Of a stretch of 64,000 bases of DNA, positions 47,010-57,657 are shown one piece after another. The translations under genes were made by a program, and so were the position numbers. Below the pieces are notes generated by a model. It was not told where the DNA came from. It did not search any database and saw only the letters and a program-made list of their open reading frames with translations. The stretch lies in assembly GCF_014201415.1 (NCBI RefSeq), contig NZ_JACHEH010000004.1, positions 124,001 through 188,000 of the forward strand, in the 5' to 3' direction. The stretch comes from Chelatococcus composti (GTDB lineage: Bacteria > Pseudomonadota > Alphaproteobacteria > Rhizobiales > Beijerinckiaceae). The number at the start of each line of letters is the position of its first letter. Within the stretch, counting starts at the first letter, position 1.

Positions 47010-48839
47010 ATGGTGGAGTTCTTCATCCACAACATGGCGCCGATCATGTTCGCGGCGCTCGTCGTCTTCCTTCTGCTCGGCTACCCGGTGGCCTTCGCGC
47101 TGGCGGCCAACGGCCTCATCTTCGGCCTCATCGGCATCGAGCTGGGCCTCTTCGCGCCGGACTTCCTGCAGGCCCTGCCCGAGCGCGTCTACGGCACGAT
47201 GAACAACGACGTGCTGCTGGCCATCCCCTTCTTCACCTTCATGGGGCTGATCCTCGAGCGGTCGGGCATGGCGGAGGACTTGCTCGACACCATCGGCCAG
47301 CTCTTCGGCACGGTGCGCGGCGGCCTCGCCTATGCCGTCGTGTTTGTCGGCGCGCTGCTGGCCGCGACGACGGGCGTGGTGGCGGCCTCAGTGATCTCCA
47401 TGGGCCTTATCTCGCTGCCGATCATGCTGCGCTACGGCTATGACCGGCGGCTGGCCACCGGCATCATTGCAGCCTCGGGCACGCTCGCGCAGATCATTCC
47501 GCCTTCGCTCGTGCTCATCGTCATGGCCGACCAGCTCGGCCGCTCGGTGGGCGACATGTATCAGGGCGCCTTCATCCCCGGCCTGGTGCTGACGGGGCTC
47601 TACGCGGGCTACATCTTCCTCTCAAGCATGATCAATCCGAAGATGGCGCCGGGCCTGCCGCCGGAGGCGATCGGCTACCGGGAGCCGAACGGAGCCCGCG
47701 GCATCTGGCAGCTCGTGGTGCTGGTCATCTTCTCCGCCCTCGTCGGCTACTACGTGATGACGCAGACGGAGGTGCGCGGCGGCGCCGACTTCGTCGTGCT
47801 CTCCATGTCGGTCGCGGTCGTCGTCGCCTTCCTCTCGGCGCTGTTCGACCACTACCTGGGCGCGCAGCGGGTGGTGCTGACGTCCGTGGCCGCCGCCGTC
47901 CTCGTCGGCATCTACGTCGTCCTGCGTCAGGGTGGCTGGCTGACGGCGGCCCTGGCGACGGAAGCCCTGATCGCCGGCACGGTCTATGCCCTCGTCGCGG
48001 GCCTTCTCGCCCGTTTCGCCGGCATCCGGCTGATCTCGAACATCGCCCGGCAGGTCACCTTCGTCATGGTGCCGCCGCTTGGCCTCATCTTCCTCGTCCT
48101 CGGCACGATCTTCATCGGCGTTGCCACGCCGACGGAAGGCGGCGCCATGGGTGCCACGGGTGCCCTGCTGCTCGCCCTGTTCAAGGGGCGTCTCAAGCTG
48201 GACCTCGTGAGCCAGGCCACCTATTCCACGGCCAAGCTCTCCGCCTTCGTGCTTTTCATCCTGCTCGGCGCACGCGTCTTCTCGCTCACCTTCTACGGCG
48301 TCGACGGGCACAAGTGGGTGGAGGAGCTGCTGCTGGCGCTGCCCGGCGGCGAGACCGGCTTCCTCATCGTCGTCAACATCCTCGTCTTCGTTCTCGCCTT
48401 CTTCCTCGACTTCTTCGAGCTGGCCTTCATCGCCATCCCGCTCATCGGGCCGGCGGCGGAGCGCCTCGGCATCGATCTCATCTGGTTCGGCGTTATGCTG
48501 GGCGTGAACATGCAGACGAGCTTCATGCACCCGCCCTTCGGCTTCGCGCTCTTCTTCCTGCGCTCAGTCGCGCCGAAGACGAGCTACATCGACAAGGTGA
48601 CGGGCAAGCGCATGGAGCCCGTGACGACGGGCCAGATCTACTGGGGCGCGGTGCCCTTCGTCGTCATCCAGATCATCATGGTCGCGCTCGTCATCCTGTT
48701 CCCGCAGATGGTCATGCACTACCGGTCGGCGGGTGTGCAGCTCGACGAGCAGCAGCTCGAGCAGCAGCTCGAGAATCTCGCGCCGGGGTTCGACGACCTT
48801 GCGCCGCCGCTGGACCTCGGCCCGCCGAAGATCGAGTGA
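47010..48839 (+). CDS. TRAP transporter large permease (DctM family)
   Basis: The Na+-coupled translocating subunit (609 aa), clearly longer than the usual 430 or so. Two halves with typical DctM sequence (for example YGTMNNDVLLAIPFFTFMGL and LIFLVLGTIFIGVATPTEGG) flank an insert of about 150 residues with extra helices (roughly residues 215-340). The last 30 residues are a Gln/Glu-rich repeat (EQQLEQQLE) and a proline-rich tail. It pairs with the upstream DctQ-like subunit and presumably with the two TakP-like binding proteins encoded on the opposite strand directly downstream. Confidence 0.92.
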   Translation: MVEFFIHNMAPIMFAALVVFLLLGYPVAFALAANGLIFGLIGIELGLFAPDFLQALPERVYGTMNNDVLLAIPFFTFMGLILERSGMAEDLLDTIGQLFGTVRGGLAYAVVFVGALLAATTGVVAASVISMGLISLPIMLRYGYDRRLATGIIAASGTLAQIIPPSLVLIVMADQLGRSVGDMYQGAFIPGLVLTGLYAGYIFLSSMINPKMAPGLPPEAIGYREPNGARGIWQLVVLVIFSALVGYYVMTQTEVRGGADFVVLSMSVAVVVAFLSALFDHYLGAQRVVLTSVAAAVLVGIYVVLRQGGWLTAALATEALIAGTVYALVAGLLARFAGIRLISNIARQVTFVMVPPLGLIFLVLGTIFIGVATPTEGGAMGATGALLLALFKGRLKLDLVSQATYSTAKLSAFVLFILLGARVFSLTFYGVDGHKWVEELLLALPGGETGFLIVVNILVFVLAFFLDFFELAFIAIPLIGPAAERLGIDLIWFGVMLGVNMQTSFMHPPFGFALFFLRSVAPKTSYIDKVTGKRMEPVTTGQIYWGAVPFVVIQIIMVALVILFPQMVMHYRSAGVQLDEQQLEQQLENLAPGFDDLAPPLDLGPPKIE

Positions 48840-48847
48840 CGCGAACG

Positions 48848-48877
48848 AAAAGGCCCCGGATCCCGGGGCCTTTCCTT
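48848..48877. terminator. Hairpin between dctM and the first binding-protein gene
   Basis: GGCCCCGG (48852-48859) with CCGGGGCC (48863-48870) and a three-base loop, flanked by AAAA and TTT. It lies between convergent genes and can serve both strands, though the T-tracts are short. Confidence 0.65.
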
Positions 48878-48921
48878 CACCGCAGCGGACGGCCGGGGCA
48901 GAGCCGTGCAGAGGGCTTCCG

Positions 48922-50010
<1,089 letters not shown>

Positions 50011-50132
50011 CGTTCGACCTCCTTCAGGACGTGCTCGTCGTGACGGATGCGCTGCAGTCTGTTCCCGTCCGTGGGTATCGCTCCCCTCCGGCCGAAAAAG
50101 GGCAAAGGCCCGCGCCCCCCGGCGCGCAAAGC

Positions 50133-50158
50133 AAAAGGCCCCGCCAGGGCGGGGCCTT
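50133..50158 (-). terminator. Terminator of the second TakP-like gene
   Basis: GGCCCCGC (50137-50144) with GCGGGGCC (50149-50156), loop CAGG. On the minus strand it is followed by TTTT. It separates the two paralogous binding-protein genes, so each may be transcribed separately. Confidence 0.7.
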
Positions 50159-50181
50159 CAGTGCCGGCTTGCGGCAGGCAA

Positions 50182-51369
<1,188 letters not shown>

Positions 51370-51431
51370 TCAAGACGGAAATTCGTCTTGGGCCACTGGA
51401 TTTTTCGCACGGCACGCCAGGTTGTCGCGCG

Positions 51432-52550
51432 TCACTCGATCACGATGCGCGGCGCAGCGCGGCCTGTGGTGCCGCCGGTGAGAGCGGCCGCGATCTTGCG
51501 GGCGATGTCGAGATAGGCCTGCGCGTGCGGACCGTCGGGCTCGCTGACCACGACAGGCAAGCCCGCGTCGGACTTCTCGCGGATCGTCATGTGCAGCGGC
51601 ACCTCGCCGAGGAAGGGCACGCCAAGCCGCTCGGCCTCGTGCCGCGCGCCGCCGTGGCCAAAGATCTCGGAGGCATTGCCGCAATGGGGGCAGATGAAGG
51701 TGCTCATGTTCTCGACGATGCCGAGGATGGGCACGTCGACCCGACGGAACATCGCGATGCCGCGCCGCGCATCAATGAGTGCGAGATCCTGCGGCGTCGA
51801 GACGATGACGGCACCGGCGAGCGGCACCGCCTGGGCCATGGTGAGCTGGGCATCGCCGGTGCCCGGCGGCATGTCGACGACAAGCACGTCGAGCTCGCCC
51901 CAGGCCACCTCGCGCAGCATCTGCTGGATGGCGGACATCACCATCGGCCCGCGCCAGATCATGGCCGCCTCCTCGTCCACGAGGAAGCCGATGGACATGA
52001 CCTTGAGGCCGTAGCCCTCGAGCGGCTTGAGCGTGCGGCCGGACATGACCTGCGGGCGGCCCTTGAGGGCGAAGAGACGCGGCATCGACGGGCCGTAGAT
52101 GTCGGCATCGAGCACGCCGACGGAAAGGCCGGTGCGGGCGAGCGCCAGCGCGAGGTTGCAGGCGGTGGTCGACTTGCCCACGCCGCCCTTGCCACTCGCC
52201 ACGGCAATGATGTGCCTGACGCCTGGCACGGCCACCTTCGCCTGCGCCGCAGCCGCGCGCGGCCCCGGCTGGCGCGGGGGCTGGGCCGCGGGCCCCGAGC
52301 CCGCCGGCCTGTCCGACGTCAGGGTGACGATGGCCTGGCTGACGCCGGGCACCGAGGCCGCCGCCGCCTCCGCCGCCCGGCGCATGGGCTCGAGCTCCAT
52401 GGAGCGCGCCGGGTCGATGGCAATGGAGAAATAGACCTTGCCGTCCTGTACGACGATTTCCGACAGCGCCCCCGATTGCGGCAGGGGCGTCTTGCCGTCC
52501 GGTCCCGCCACCTTCGCCAGATGCTCCAGAATCGTCTCCCGCGTCACCAT
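51432..52550 (-). CDS. apbC: Mrp/ApbC family iron-sulfur cluster carrier ATPase
   Basis: A P-loop protein (372 aa) that binds and transfers [4Fe-4S] clusters to apoproteins. An N-terminal MIP18-like domain (segments VQDGKVYFSI and MELEPMRRAAE) and a Pro/Ala-rich linker precede the deviant Walker A SGKGGVGKST. VDMPPGTGDAQLT follows, and the cluster-binding C-x2-C is in FICPHCGNA. The start at 52550 or the ATG one codon earlier (52553) are equivalent. It stands alone, divergent from the amino-acid ABC transporter. Confidence 0.95.
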   Translation of the reverse strand: MVTRETILEHLAKVAGPDGKTPLPQSGALSEIVVQDGKVYFSIAIDPARSMELEPMRRAAEAAAASVPGVSQAIVTLTSDRPAGSGPAAQPPRQPGPRAAAAQAKVAVPGVRHIIAVASGKGGVGKSTTACNLALALARTGLSVGVLDADIYGPSMPRLFALKGRPQVMSGRTLKPLEGYGLKVMSIGFLVDEEAAMIWRGPMVMSAIQQMLREVAWGELDVLVVDMPPGTGDAQLTMAQAVPLAGAVIVSTPQDLALIDARRGIAMFRRVDVPILGIVENMSTFICPHCGNASEIFGHGGARHEAERLGVPFLGEVPLHMTIREKSDAGLPVVVSEPDGPHAQAYLDIARKIAAALTGGTTGRAAPRIVIE

Positions 52551-52754
52551 CATGCGTCTCCCTGAAACGGGCGCACATTGCGACCGGTGGCCCACCCGGT
52601 CAACAGCGGGCCTGCCCCGCCTGCCCGGGTCGGGCCCGGTTCGGCAGCGCGACATCCACACGCCTTGCCGGAATTGCCGCGATCGTGGAAACATCACGAC
52701 AGAGCCAGCCGCATGCAGCGGCCGCGCCACCAAACAAGATTCCAGAGGTCCGAA

Positions 52755-53531
52755 ATGCGTCTGCCGATCGCTGTCGCCGCCGTTTTCCTTGCCCTGACAG
52801 GGGCCGCTTCCGCCAAGGAGTGGAAGGAAATCCGCATCGCGACCGAAGGGGCCTACCCGCCCTTCAACTTCTTCGATTCGAACAACACCCTGCAGGGCTT
52901 CGAGGTCGATCTCGCCAAGGCGCTCTGCGAGAAGATGAAGGCGAAGTGCACGATCGTCGCCCAGGACTGGGACGGCATGATTCCCGCCCTGCTCGCGGGC
53001 AAGTACGACGCCATCATGGCGTCGATGTCGATCACGGAGGAGCGCAAGCAGAAGGTCGACTTCTCCGACAAGTACTACCAGACGCCGCCGTCAGTGGCCG
53101 TGCCGAAGGACAGCCCGATCGACAACGTCGATCCCGCCACCTTCAAGGGCAAGACGATCGGCGCCCAGTCCTCGACCATCCACGCCAACTACGCCGAGGA
53201 GGTCTTCGCCGACGCCGGCGCTTCGGTGAAGCTCTATCCCACCCAGGACGAGGCGAACGCCGACCTGGCCAGCGGCCGGCTCGACGCTATCATCGCCGAC
53301 AAGACCGTGCTGTCCGAGTGGCTCAAGACCGACAACGGCGCTTGCTGCAAGCTCGCCGGCGACGTCGACCGCGAGGCCAACGTCCGCTTTTTCGGCAACG
53401 GTGTCGGCGCTGCCGTGCGCAAGGAAGACACTGACCTCAAGGAAATGTTCAACAAGGCGATCGCCGAGGTGCTGGCCGACGGCACCTATCAGAAGATCCG
53501 CGAGAAGTACTTCGACTTCGACATTTACTGA
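52755..53531 (+). CDS. Amino-acid ABC transporter substrate-binding protein (basic amino-acid type)
   Basis: Periplasmic binding protein (258 aa) of the HisJ/LAO/ArgT class. A signal peptide ends at ASAKE (about residue 20), then the ligand region KEIRIATEGAYPPFNFFD, GFEVDLAKALCEKMKAKC, MASMSITEERKQKVDFSDKYY and the hinge block DAIIADKTVLSEWL. The last residues (KIREKYFDFDIY) are standard. Ligands of the class include lysine, arginine, ornithine, histidine and octopine-like opines. The ATG at 52755 has AGAGG upstream. It heads a three-gene transporter lacking an ATPase. Confidence 0.92.
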   Translation: MRLPIAVAAVFLALTGAASAKEWKEIRIATEGAYPPFNFFDSNNTLQGFEVDLAKALCEKMKAKCTIVAQDWDGMIPALLAGKYDAIMASMSITEERKQKVDFSDKYYQTPPSVAVPKDSPIDNVDPATFKGKTIGAQSSTIHANYAEEVFADAGASVKLYPTQDEANADLASGRLDAIIADKTVLSEWLKTDNGACCKLAGDVDREANVRFFGNGVGAAVRKEDTDLKEMFNKAIAEVLADGTYQKIREKYFDFDIY

Positions 53532-53662
53532 TCTGCCCCGGGCCCGCGTCGCTCCTGCCTGCCGGCAGGGGCGGCCGCCTGCCGCCCCTTCGGGCGAGGC
53601 CCGCATGAAGCCGCCCGCGGAGGGGGCTCTCCCGCCCTTGCTGCGGCACTCGCGGTGACTGG

Positions 53663-54382
53663 ATGAACCACTATCTCGAACTTCTCTCGTTCGGCCCCGG
53701 CGGCTGGGGAGACGAGCTGGCGCGCGGAGCGCTCGTCACCATCTCGCTCGCGCTCGTCACGCTGCCCTTCGGGCTCATCCTCGGCCTCGTCGTCGCGCTG
53801 GGCCAGCGGTCAGGCAACCGCCTGGCGCACAAGGCGGCCATCGCCTTCACCACCGTGTTTCGCGGCCTGCCGGAGCTTTTGACGCTCTTCATCGTCTACT
53901 ATGGCGGCCAGATCCTGCTGCAGAAGGTGGCCGGCCTGTTCGGCTACGGCGCGCAGATCCAGATCAACTCCTTCCTCGCTGGCTTCTTCGCGCTGGGGCT
54001 CGTGCTCGCCGCCTTCTCAAGCGAGGTATGGGTGGGCGCCTTCAACGCCATTCCCGACGGGCAGCGCGAGGCGGCGAGGGCGTTGGGCCTGTCCGCCGGG
54101 CTCTCGTTCCGCCTCGTCGTGCTGCCGCAGCTCATCCGCATCGCCCTGCCCGGCCTCGGCAACAACTGGCTAGTGCTGCTGAAGGACACGTCGCTCGTCT
54201 CGACCATCGCGCTCGCGGATCTGATGCGCCAGACGAACCTCGCCGTCGGGGCGACGAAGGAGCCGCTCTTCTTCTATTTCGTCGCCTGCCTCGTCTACCT
54301 GTTCTTCTCCATGCTGTCCGGCGGATTGCTGGGACGGCTGGAGGAGCGCCTTGGGCGCGGCCAGACGCGGGGGGCGGCATGA
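53663..54382 (+). CDS. Amino-acid ABC transporter permease (HisQ type)
   Basis: Inner-membrane permease (239 aa) of the polar amino-acid family, about five helices. Characteristic segments are ARGALVTISLALVTLPFGL, TTVFRGLPELLTLFIVYYGG and the ATPase-contact EAA loop EAARALGLSAGLSFRLVVLPQ. It overlaps the next permease gene by ATGA. It follows the binding protein with a 131-base gap. Confidence 0.92.
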   Translation: MNHYLELLSFGPGGWGDELARGALVTISLALVTLPFGLILGLVVALGQRSGNRLAHKAAIAFTTVFRGLPELLTLFIVYYGGQILLQKVAGLFGYGAQIQINSFLAGFFALGLVLAAFSSEVWVGAFNAIPDGQREAARALGLSAGLSFRLVVLPQLIRIALPGLGNNWLVLLKDTSLVSTIALADLMRQTNLAVGATKEPLFFYFVACLVYLFFSMLSGGLLGRLEERLGRGQTRGAA

Positions 54383-55089
54383 CCGAAATCATCGGCAGCG
54401 TCATCAATCTCGACCTCATGGCGCGCTACGGTCCGCGCTTCCTGGACGGTGTCGTCGTCACGCTGCAGCTCGTGGCGATCTCCTTCCTCCTCGGGGGGCT
54501 GCTGGCCGTGCCGGTGGCGCTCGCGCGCCTCTCGAAAAGCGGCGTGCTGCGCGCCCTCGCCTATGGCTATGTCTATTTCTTCCGCGGCACGCCGCTGCTC
54601 GCCCAGGTCTTCCTCGTCTATTACGGTGCGGGGCAGCTGCGCGGTGCCTTCGAGGCCGTCGGGCTGTGGACCTTCTTCCGCGACGCCTGGTTCTGCGCGC
54701 TGCTGACCTTCACGCTGAACACGGCGGCCTATCAGGCGGAGATCTTTCGCGGCGGCATACAGGCTGTGCCAAGGGGCCAAAGCGAGGCGGCCTTCGCGCT
54801 CGGCCTGCCGCGCTGGGTGGCCTATGTGAAGGTGGTGTTCCCGCAGGCGCTCGTCACCGCCCTGCGCCCGCTCGGCAACGAGCTGATCCTGATGATCAAG
54901 GCGAGCGCCATCGTCTCGCTCATCACCATCTACGACGTCATGGGCGTGACGCGGCTCGCCTTCTCGCGCAGTTTCGATTTCCAGGTCTATTTGTGGGCAG
55001 CAGCCCTTTACCTCATCCTCGTCGAGGCGGTACGTCGTCTGTGGGCGGCCGCCGAGCGGCGGCTGACACGGCATCTGAAGCCGGTCTGA
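54379..55089 (+). CDS. Amino-acid ABC transporter permease (HisM type)
   Basis: Second permease (236 aa), heterodimer partner of the preceding one. Segments are YGPRFLDGVVVTLQLVAIS, YVYFFRGTPLLAQVFLVYYG and the EAA loop SEAAFALGLPRWVAYVKVVFPQ. Its ATG overlaps the previous stop (ATGA). No gene for the ATP-binding subunit (HisP type) follows; the next gene is a dehydrogenase. The ATPase must be encoded elsewhere or shared with another system. Confidence 0.92.
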   Translation: MTEIIGSVINLDLMARYGPRFLDGVVVTLQLVAISFLLGGLLAVPVALARLSKSGVLRALAYGYVYFFRGTPLLAQVFLVYYGAGQLRGAFEAVGLWTFFRDAWFCALLTFTLNTAAYQAEIFRGGIQAVPRGQSEAAFALGLPRWVAYVKVVFPQALVTALRPLGNELILMIKASAIVSLITIYDVMGVTRLAFSRSFDFQVYLWAAALYLILVEAVRRLWAAAERRLTRHLKPV

Positions 55090-55147
55090 TCAGCCGGCAC
55101 GGGTGCGATGGGCGTCATCGCCCCTCAATTCATCGGGAGCGGAACAC

Positions 55148-56011
55148 ATGAAGGTTGCCTTTCTCGGGCTCGGCGTCATGGGCTATCCCATGGCACGGCA
55201 CCTCAAGGACAAGGGCCACGAGGTCACCGTCTACAACCGCACGGCTGCCAAGGCCGAGAAATGGGTGGCCGAGAACGGCGGCCGCGCGGCAGCCACGCCG
55301 AAGGCCGCGGCCGAGGGGCAGGACATCGTCTTCGCCTGTGTCGGCAACGACGACGACCTGCGCTCCGTCACCATCGGCCCCGACGGCGCCTTCGCCGGCA
55401 TGAAGAAGGGCGCCATCTTCGTCGACCACACCACCGCCTCGGCCGAGGTGGCGCGCGAACTCTATGCGAAGGCCCGGGAGATGGGCCTCGGCTTCGTCGA
55501 TGCGCCGGTCTCCGGCGGCCAGGCTGGTGCCGAGAACGGCGTGCTGACGGTGATGTGCGGCGGTGACGAGGCCGACTACGCCAGGGTGGAGCCGGTCATC
55601 GCCAGCTATGCCCGCGCCTGCCGGCTGCTCGGCCCGTCTGGCGCCGGCCAGCTCACCAAGATGGTCAACCAGATCTGCATCGCCGGCCTGGTCCAGGCCC
55701 TCTCGGAGGGCATCCATTTCGCCAAGAAGGCGGGGCTCGACGTGGAGGCCGTGATCTCCGTCATCTCCAAGGGGGCCGCCCAGTCGTGGCAGATGGAGAA
55801 CCGTTGGCAGACGATGAACGAAAACAAGTTCGACTTCGGCTTCGCCGTCGACTGGATGCGCAAGGATCTCGCCATCTGCCTGGCCGAGGCGCGGCGCAAC
55901 GGCGCCCATCTGCCCGTCACCGCCCTCGTCGACCAGTTCTATTCCGAAGTGCAGCGCATGGGCGGCAACCGGTGGGACACCTCGTCCCTTATCGCCCTGC
56001 TGGAGCGCTGA
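55148..56011 (+). CDS. Beta-hydroxyacid dehydrogenase, 3-hydroxyisobutyrate dehydrogenase family
   Basis: NAD(P)-dependent dehydrogenase (287 aa). The Rossmann motif is AFLGLGVMGYPMARHLKDKG at the N-terminus, the substrate-binding block is DAPVSGGQAGAENG, and the catalytic Lys lies in GQLTKMVNQ. The family includes 3-hydroxyisobutyrate, tartronate semialdehyde and gamma-hydroxybutyrate (succinic semialdehyde) enzymes, and the sequence cannot separate these safely. The ATG at 55148 (MKVAFLGLG) opens the Rossmann strand. It lies 58 bases after the transporter operon and may be co-transcribed. Confidence 0.92.
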   Translation: MKVAFLGLGVMGYPMARHLKDKGHEVTVYNRTAAKAEKWVAENGGRAAATPKAAAEGQDIVFACVGNDDDLRSVTIGPDGAFAGMKKGAIFVDHTTASAEVARELYAKAREMGLGFVDAPVSGGQAGAENGVLTVMCGGDEADYARVEPVIASYARACRLLGPSGAGQLTKMVNQICIAGLVQALSEGIHFAKKAGLDVEAVISVISKGAAQSWQMENRWQTMNENKFDFGFAVDWMRKDLAICLAEARRNGAHLPVTALVDQFYSEVQRMGGNRWDTSSLIALLER

Positions 56012-56065
56012 AACGGCCTGCGGGCCGCAGCCGCCCGCAGCCCTCCTCCGCGGCGGCGCGGAGCG

Positions 56066-56809
56066 TCAGACCTCGCGCGTCAGCCCGTCCTCGGCAAGCA
56101 GGAAGCCCGCCTCCGTGGCCTTGTGCCGGACGGCCAGCATGGCCTCGTTCATGTGGGTCAGCATGATGGCGCGCGCCGTGAGCCGGTCGCGATTCGCGAT
56201 GAGCGTCTCGAGGTCGAGATGGTTCGCGGTGCGACCGGACGGGCGGTAGCACTCGACGACGAACAGGTCGGCATCGCGGGCGATGTCGACGAGTGCGTCG
56301 GTCCAGGTCGTGTCGCCAGAATAGGCTAGCACGCGCCCGCCGGCCGTCACGCGCACGCCGGTCGACGGCGCGCCGGAGGCATGGTCGACCTCGTAGGACT
56401 CCACCTTAGCCTCGCCGAAGGTCCACGGCGTGCGCAGCGGCAGGTCGATGACCTTGAGCGGGAAGCGCCAGTCGTTGCCGACGGCGCCCGGATAGAACAC
56501 CTCGAGTGCCGCCTCCAGCCGCGCGCGCGTGCCCGGCGGTCCAGCAATGGTGAGCGGCGCCTTGCGACTCGAGGCGAACTGGGCATCGAGAAGGAAGAAC
56601 GGCAGGCCGCCGAAATGGTCGCCGTGCAGGTGCGTGAGCACCACGGTGTCGATCACGTTGGGCGAAATGCCGCGCTGCTTCAGCGCCACCAGGGAGGTGG
56701 CGCCGAAATCGACTGCCATCGTGGTGCGGCCCGCCTCCACCAGGAGGCAGGTATTGAAGCGCCCGCCCGAGCCAAAGGCATCACCGCTGCCGATAAACGT
56801 CAGGCGCAT
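56066..56809 (-). CDS. MBL fold metallo-hydrolase
   Basis: A 247-residue metallo-beta-lactamase fold hydrolase. It begins with the strand LTFIGSGDAFGSGGR, as in the RNase Z/arylsulfatase-like group, has the zinc motif THLHGDH (H-x-H-x-D-H), and later YSGDTTWTD and VVECYRP. The C-terminal His is in LTHMNE. This set of motifs fits the RNase Z-like or AtsA-like class, but length and context do not define a substrate. It is convergent with the dehydrogenase gene. Confidence 0.9.
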   Translation of the reverse strand: MRLTFIGSGDAFGSGGRFNTCLLVEAGRTTMAVDFGATSLVALKQRGISPNVIDTVVLTHLHGDHFGGLPFFLLDAQFASSRKAPLTIAGPPGTRARLEAALEVFYPGAVGNDWRFPLKVIDLPLRTPWTFGEAKVESYEVDHASGAPSTGVRVTAGGRVLAYSGDTTWTDALVDIARDADLFVVECYRPSGRTANHLDLETLIANRDRLTARAIMLTHMNEAMLAVRHKATEAGFLLAEDGLTREV

Positions 56810-56971
56810 CGCTCAGCCCTCCTGCGCCGGCGCCTGCTGACGCACCGGTTCCTGCTCAACGCTTGCGCGCATCGTCGATTCCTCCTGCGGCGGCTGGCAA
56901 TCGCCCCTTTGGGCAAGTCGACCACCGCCGTCTGCACCCGTCAATCGCCCCGACAGGGCGGACGCCCGGGT
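56810..56971. other. Intergenic region upstream of the MBL gene
   Basis: About 160 bases before the terminator at 56976-57007. I see no promoter pair or palindrome; the only open frames are GC-rich shadows. It presumably contains the MBL gene promoter. Confidence 0.4.
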
Positions 56972-56975
56972 TCAC

Positions 56976-57007
56976 AAAAAAGAAGGGCGCGGTGTTGAGC
57001 CGCGCCC
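56976..57007 (-). terminator. Strong terminator on the minus strand
   Basis: On the minus strand GGGCGCGG (complement of 57000-57007), loop CTCAACA, CCGCGCCC (complement of 56985-56992), then TTCTTTTTT. It follows a possible 23-codon ORF by ten bases and lies about 115 bases after the nuclease gene. Confidence 0.8.
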
Positions 57008-57016
57008 GAGGAGGGG

Positions 57017-57088
57017 TCAGGGAGGGAGGTCCTTGATGTCGATAACTGTAGGCCCCGGCCTTTGTTCCCGATGTGCGCCAGAACACAT
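57017..57088 (-). CDS. Possible 23-residue small protein or leader ORF
   Basis: ATG at 57088 to TGA at 57017, product MCSGAHREQRPGPTVIDIKD plus LPP. It is placed directly before a strong terminator, as small genes or attenuation leaders are. No ribosome binding site is obvious and no homologue is known to me, so this is only a candidate. The transcript may instead be the 3' end of the nuclease mRNA or a small RNA. Confidence 0.25.
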   Translation of the reverse strand: MCSGAHREQRPGPTVIDIKDLPP

Positions 57089-57123
57089 GGGCAAAGGGTT
57101 AGTGAAACGGCGTTAACGCGGCC

Positions 57124-57657
57124 TCAATGCCGCGCCCGCCAGTCCGCCGGCCGCTCGAAGCTGCCCTGCCACAGCCCGCGGCCGGCCGTGCGCGCCGCGG
57201 CTTCCTCGACCCGATAACGCCCGTTCGCCACGGCCCAGCCTGCGGCGACCAGACTGGCGCCGATGTCCACCTCACCCGCCCTGCACCGCCCGAGCAGACG
57301 GTCGTAGCGATCGCGGCCGTGGGCGACGCAGGTGACGTTGGCGCCCGCAACCAGACGGAAGAGCGCGCGGCGGGCCGCCCGGCCGCAGGCATAGGTGCCG
57401 GACGGCCGCTCGCAGAACTGGTCGATCTCGGGCGCATCGAGCCCCTCGAGCCGCAGTGGCCGTCCGTCAGCCAGGCGCAACGTGTCGCCGTCGATCACGT
57501 CGACGGGCCCGGCGATGTGCGTCTCCTCCCGCCACAGCAGAACCGCAAGCACGATCAGGAGCACCGTGAGCACCGCGACGGCCCGCAGCAGATCGCGCAG
57601 CCGCCATTCCACATGGCGCTGCCTGCCCCGCACCACAGAAACTCTGCCCCGTCGCAT
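57124..57657 (-). CDS. Thermonuclease (SNase-like) family protein
   Basis: A 177-residue membrane-anchored nuclease of the staphylococcal nuclease family. An N-terminal hydrophobic helix (LLRAVAVLTVLLIVLAVLLW) is preceded by basic residues. The catalytic core follows: DVIDGDTLRLADG with the calcium-binding Asp, then PLRLEGLDAPEI, and ACGRAARRALFRLVAG. Related proteins of Hyphomicrobiales are exported or face the periplasm. The gene ends just before the small ORF and terminator described nearby. Confidence 0.9.
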   Translation of the reverse strand: MRRGRVSVVRGRQRHVEWRLRDLLRAVAVLTVLLIVLAVLLWREETHIAGPVDVIDGDTLRLADGRPLRLEGLDAPEIDQFCERPSGTYACGRAARRALFRLVAGANVTCVAHGRDRYDRLLGRCRAGEVDIGASLVAAGWAVANGRYRVEEAAARTAGRGLWQGSFERPADWRARH

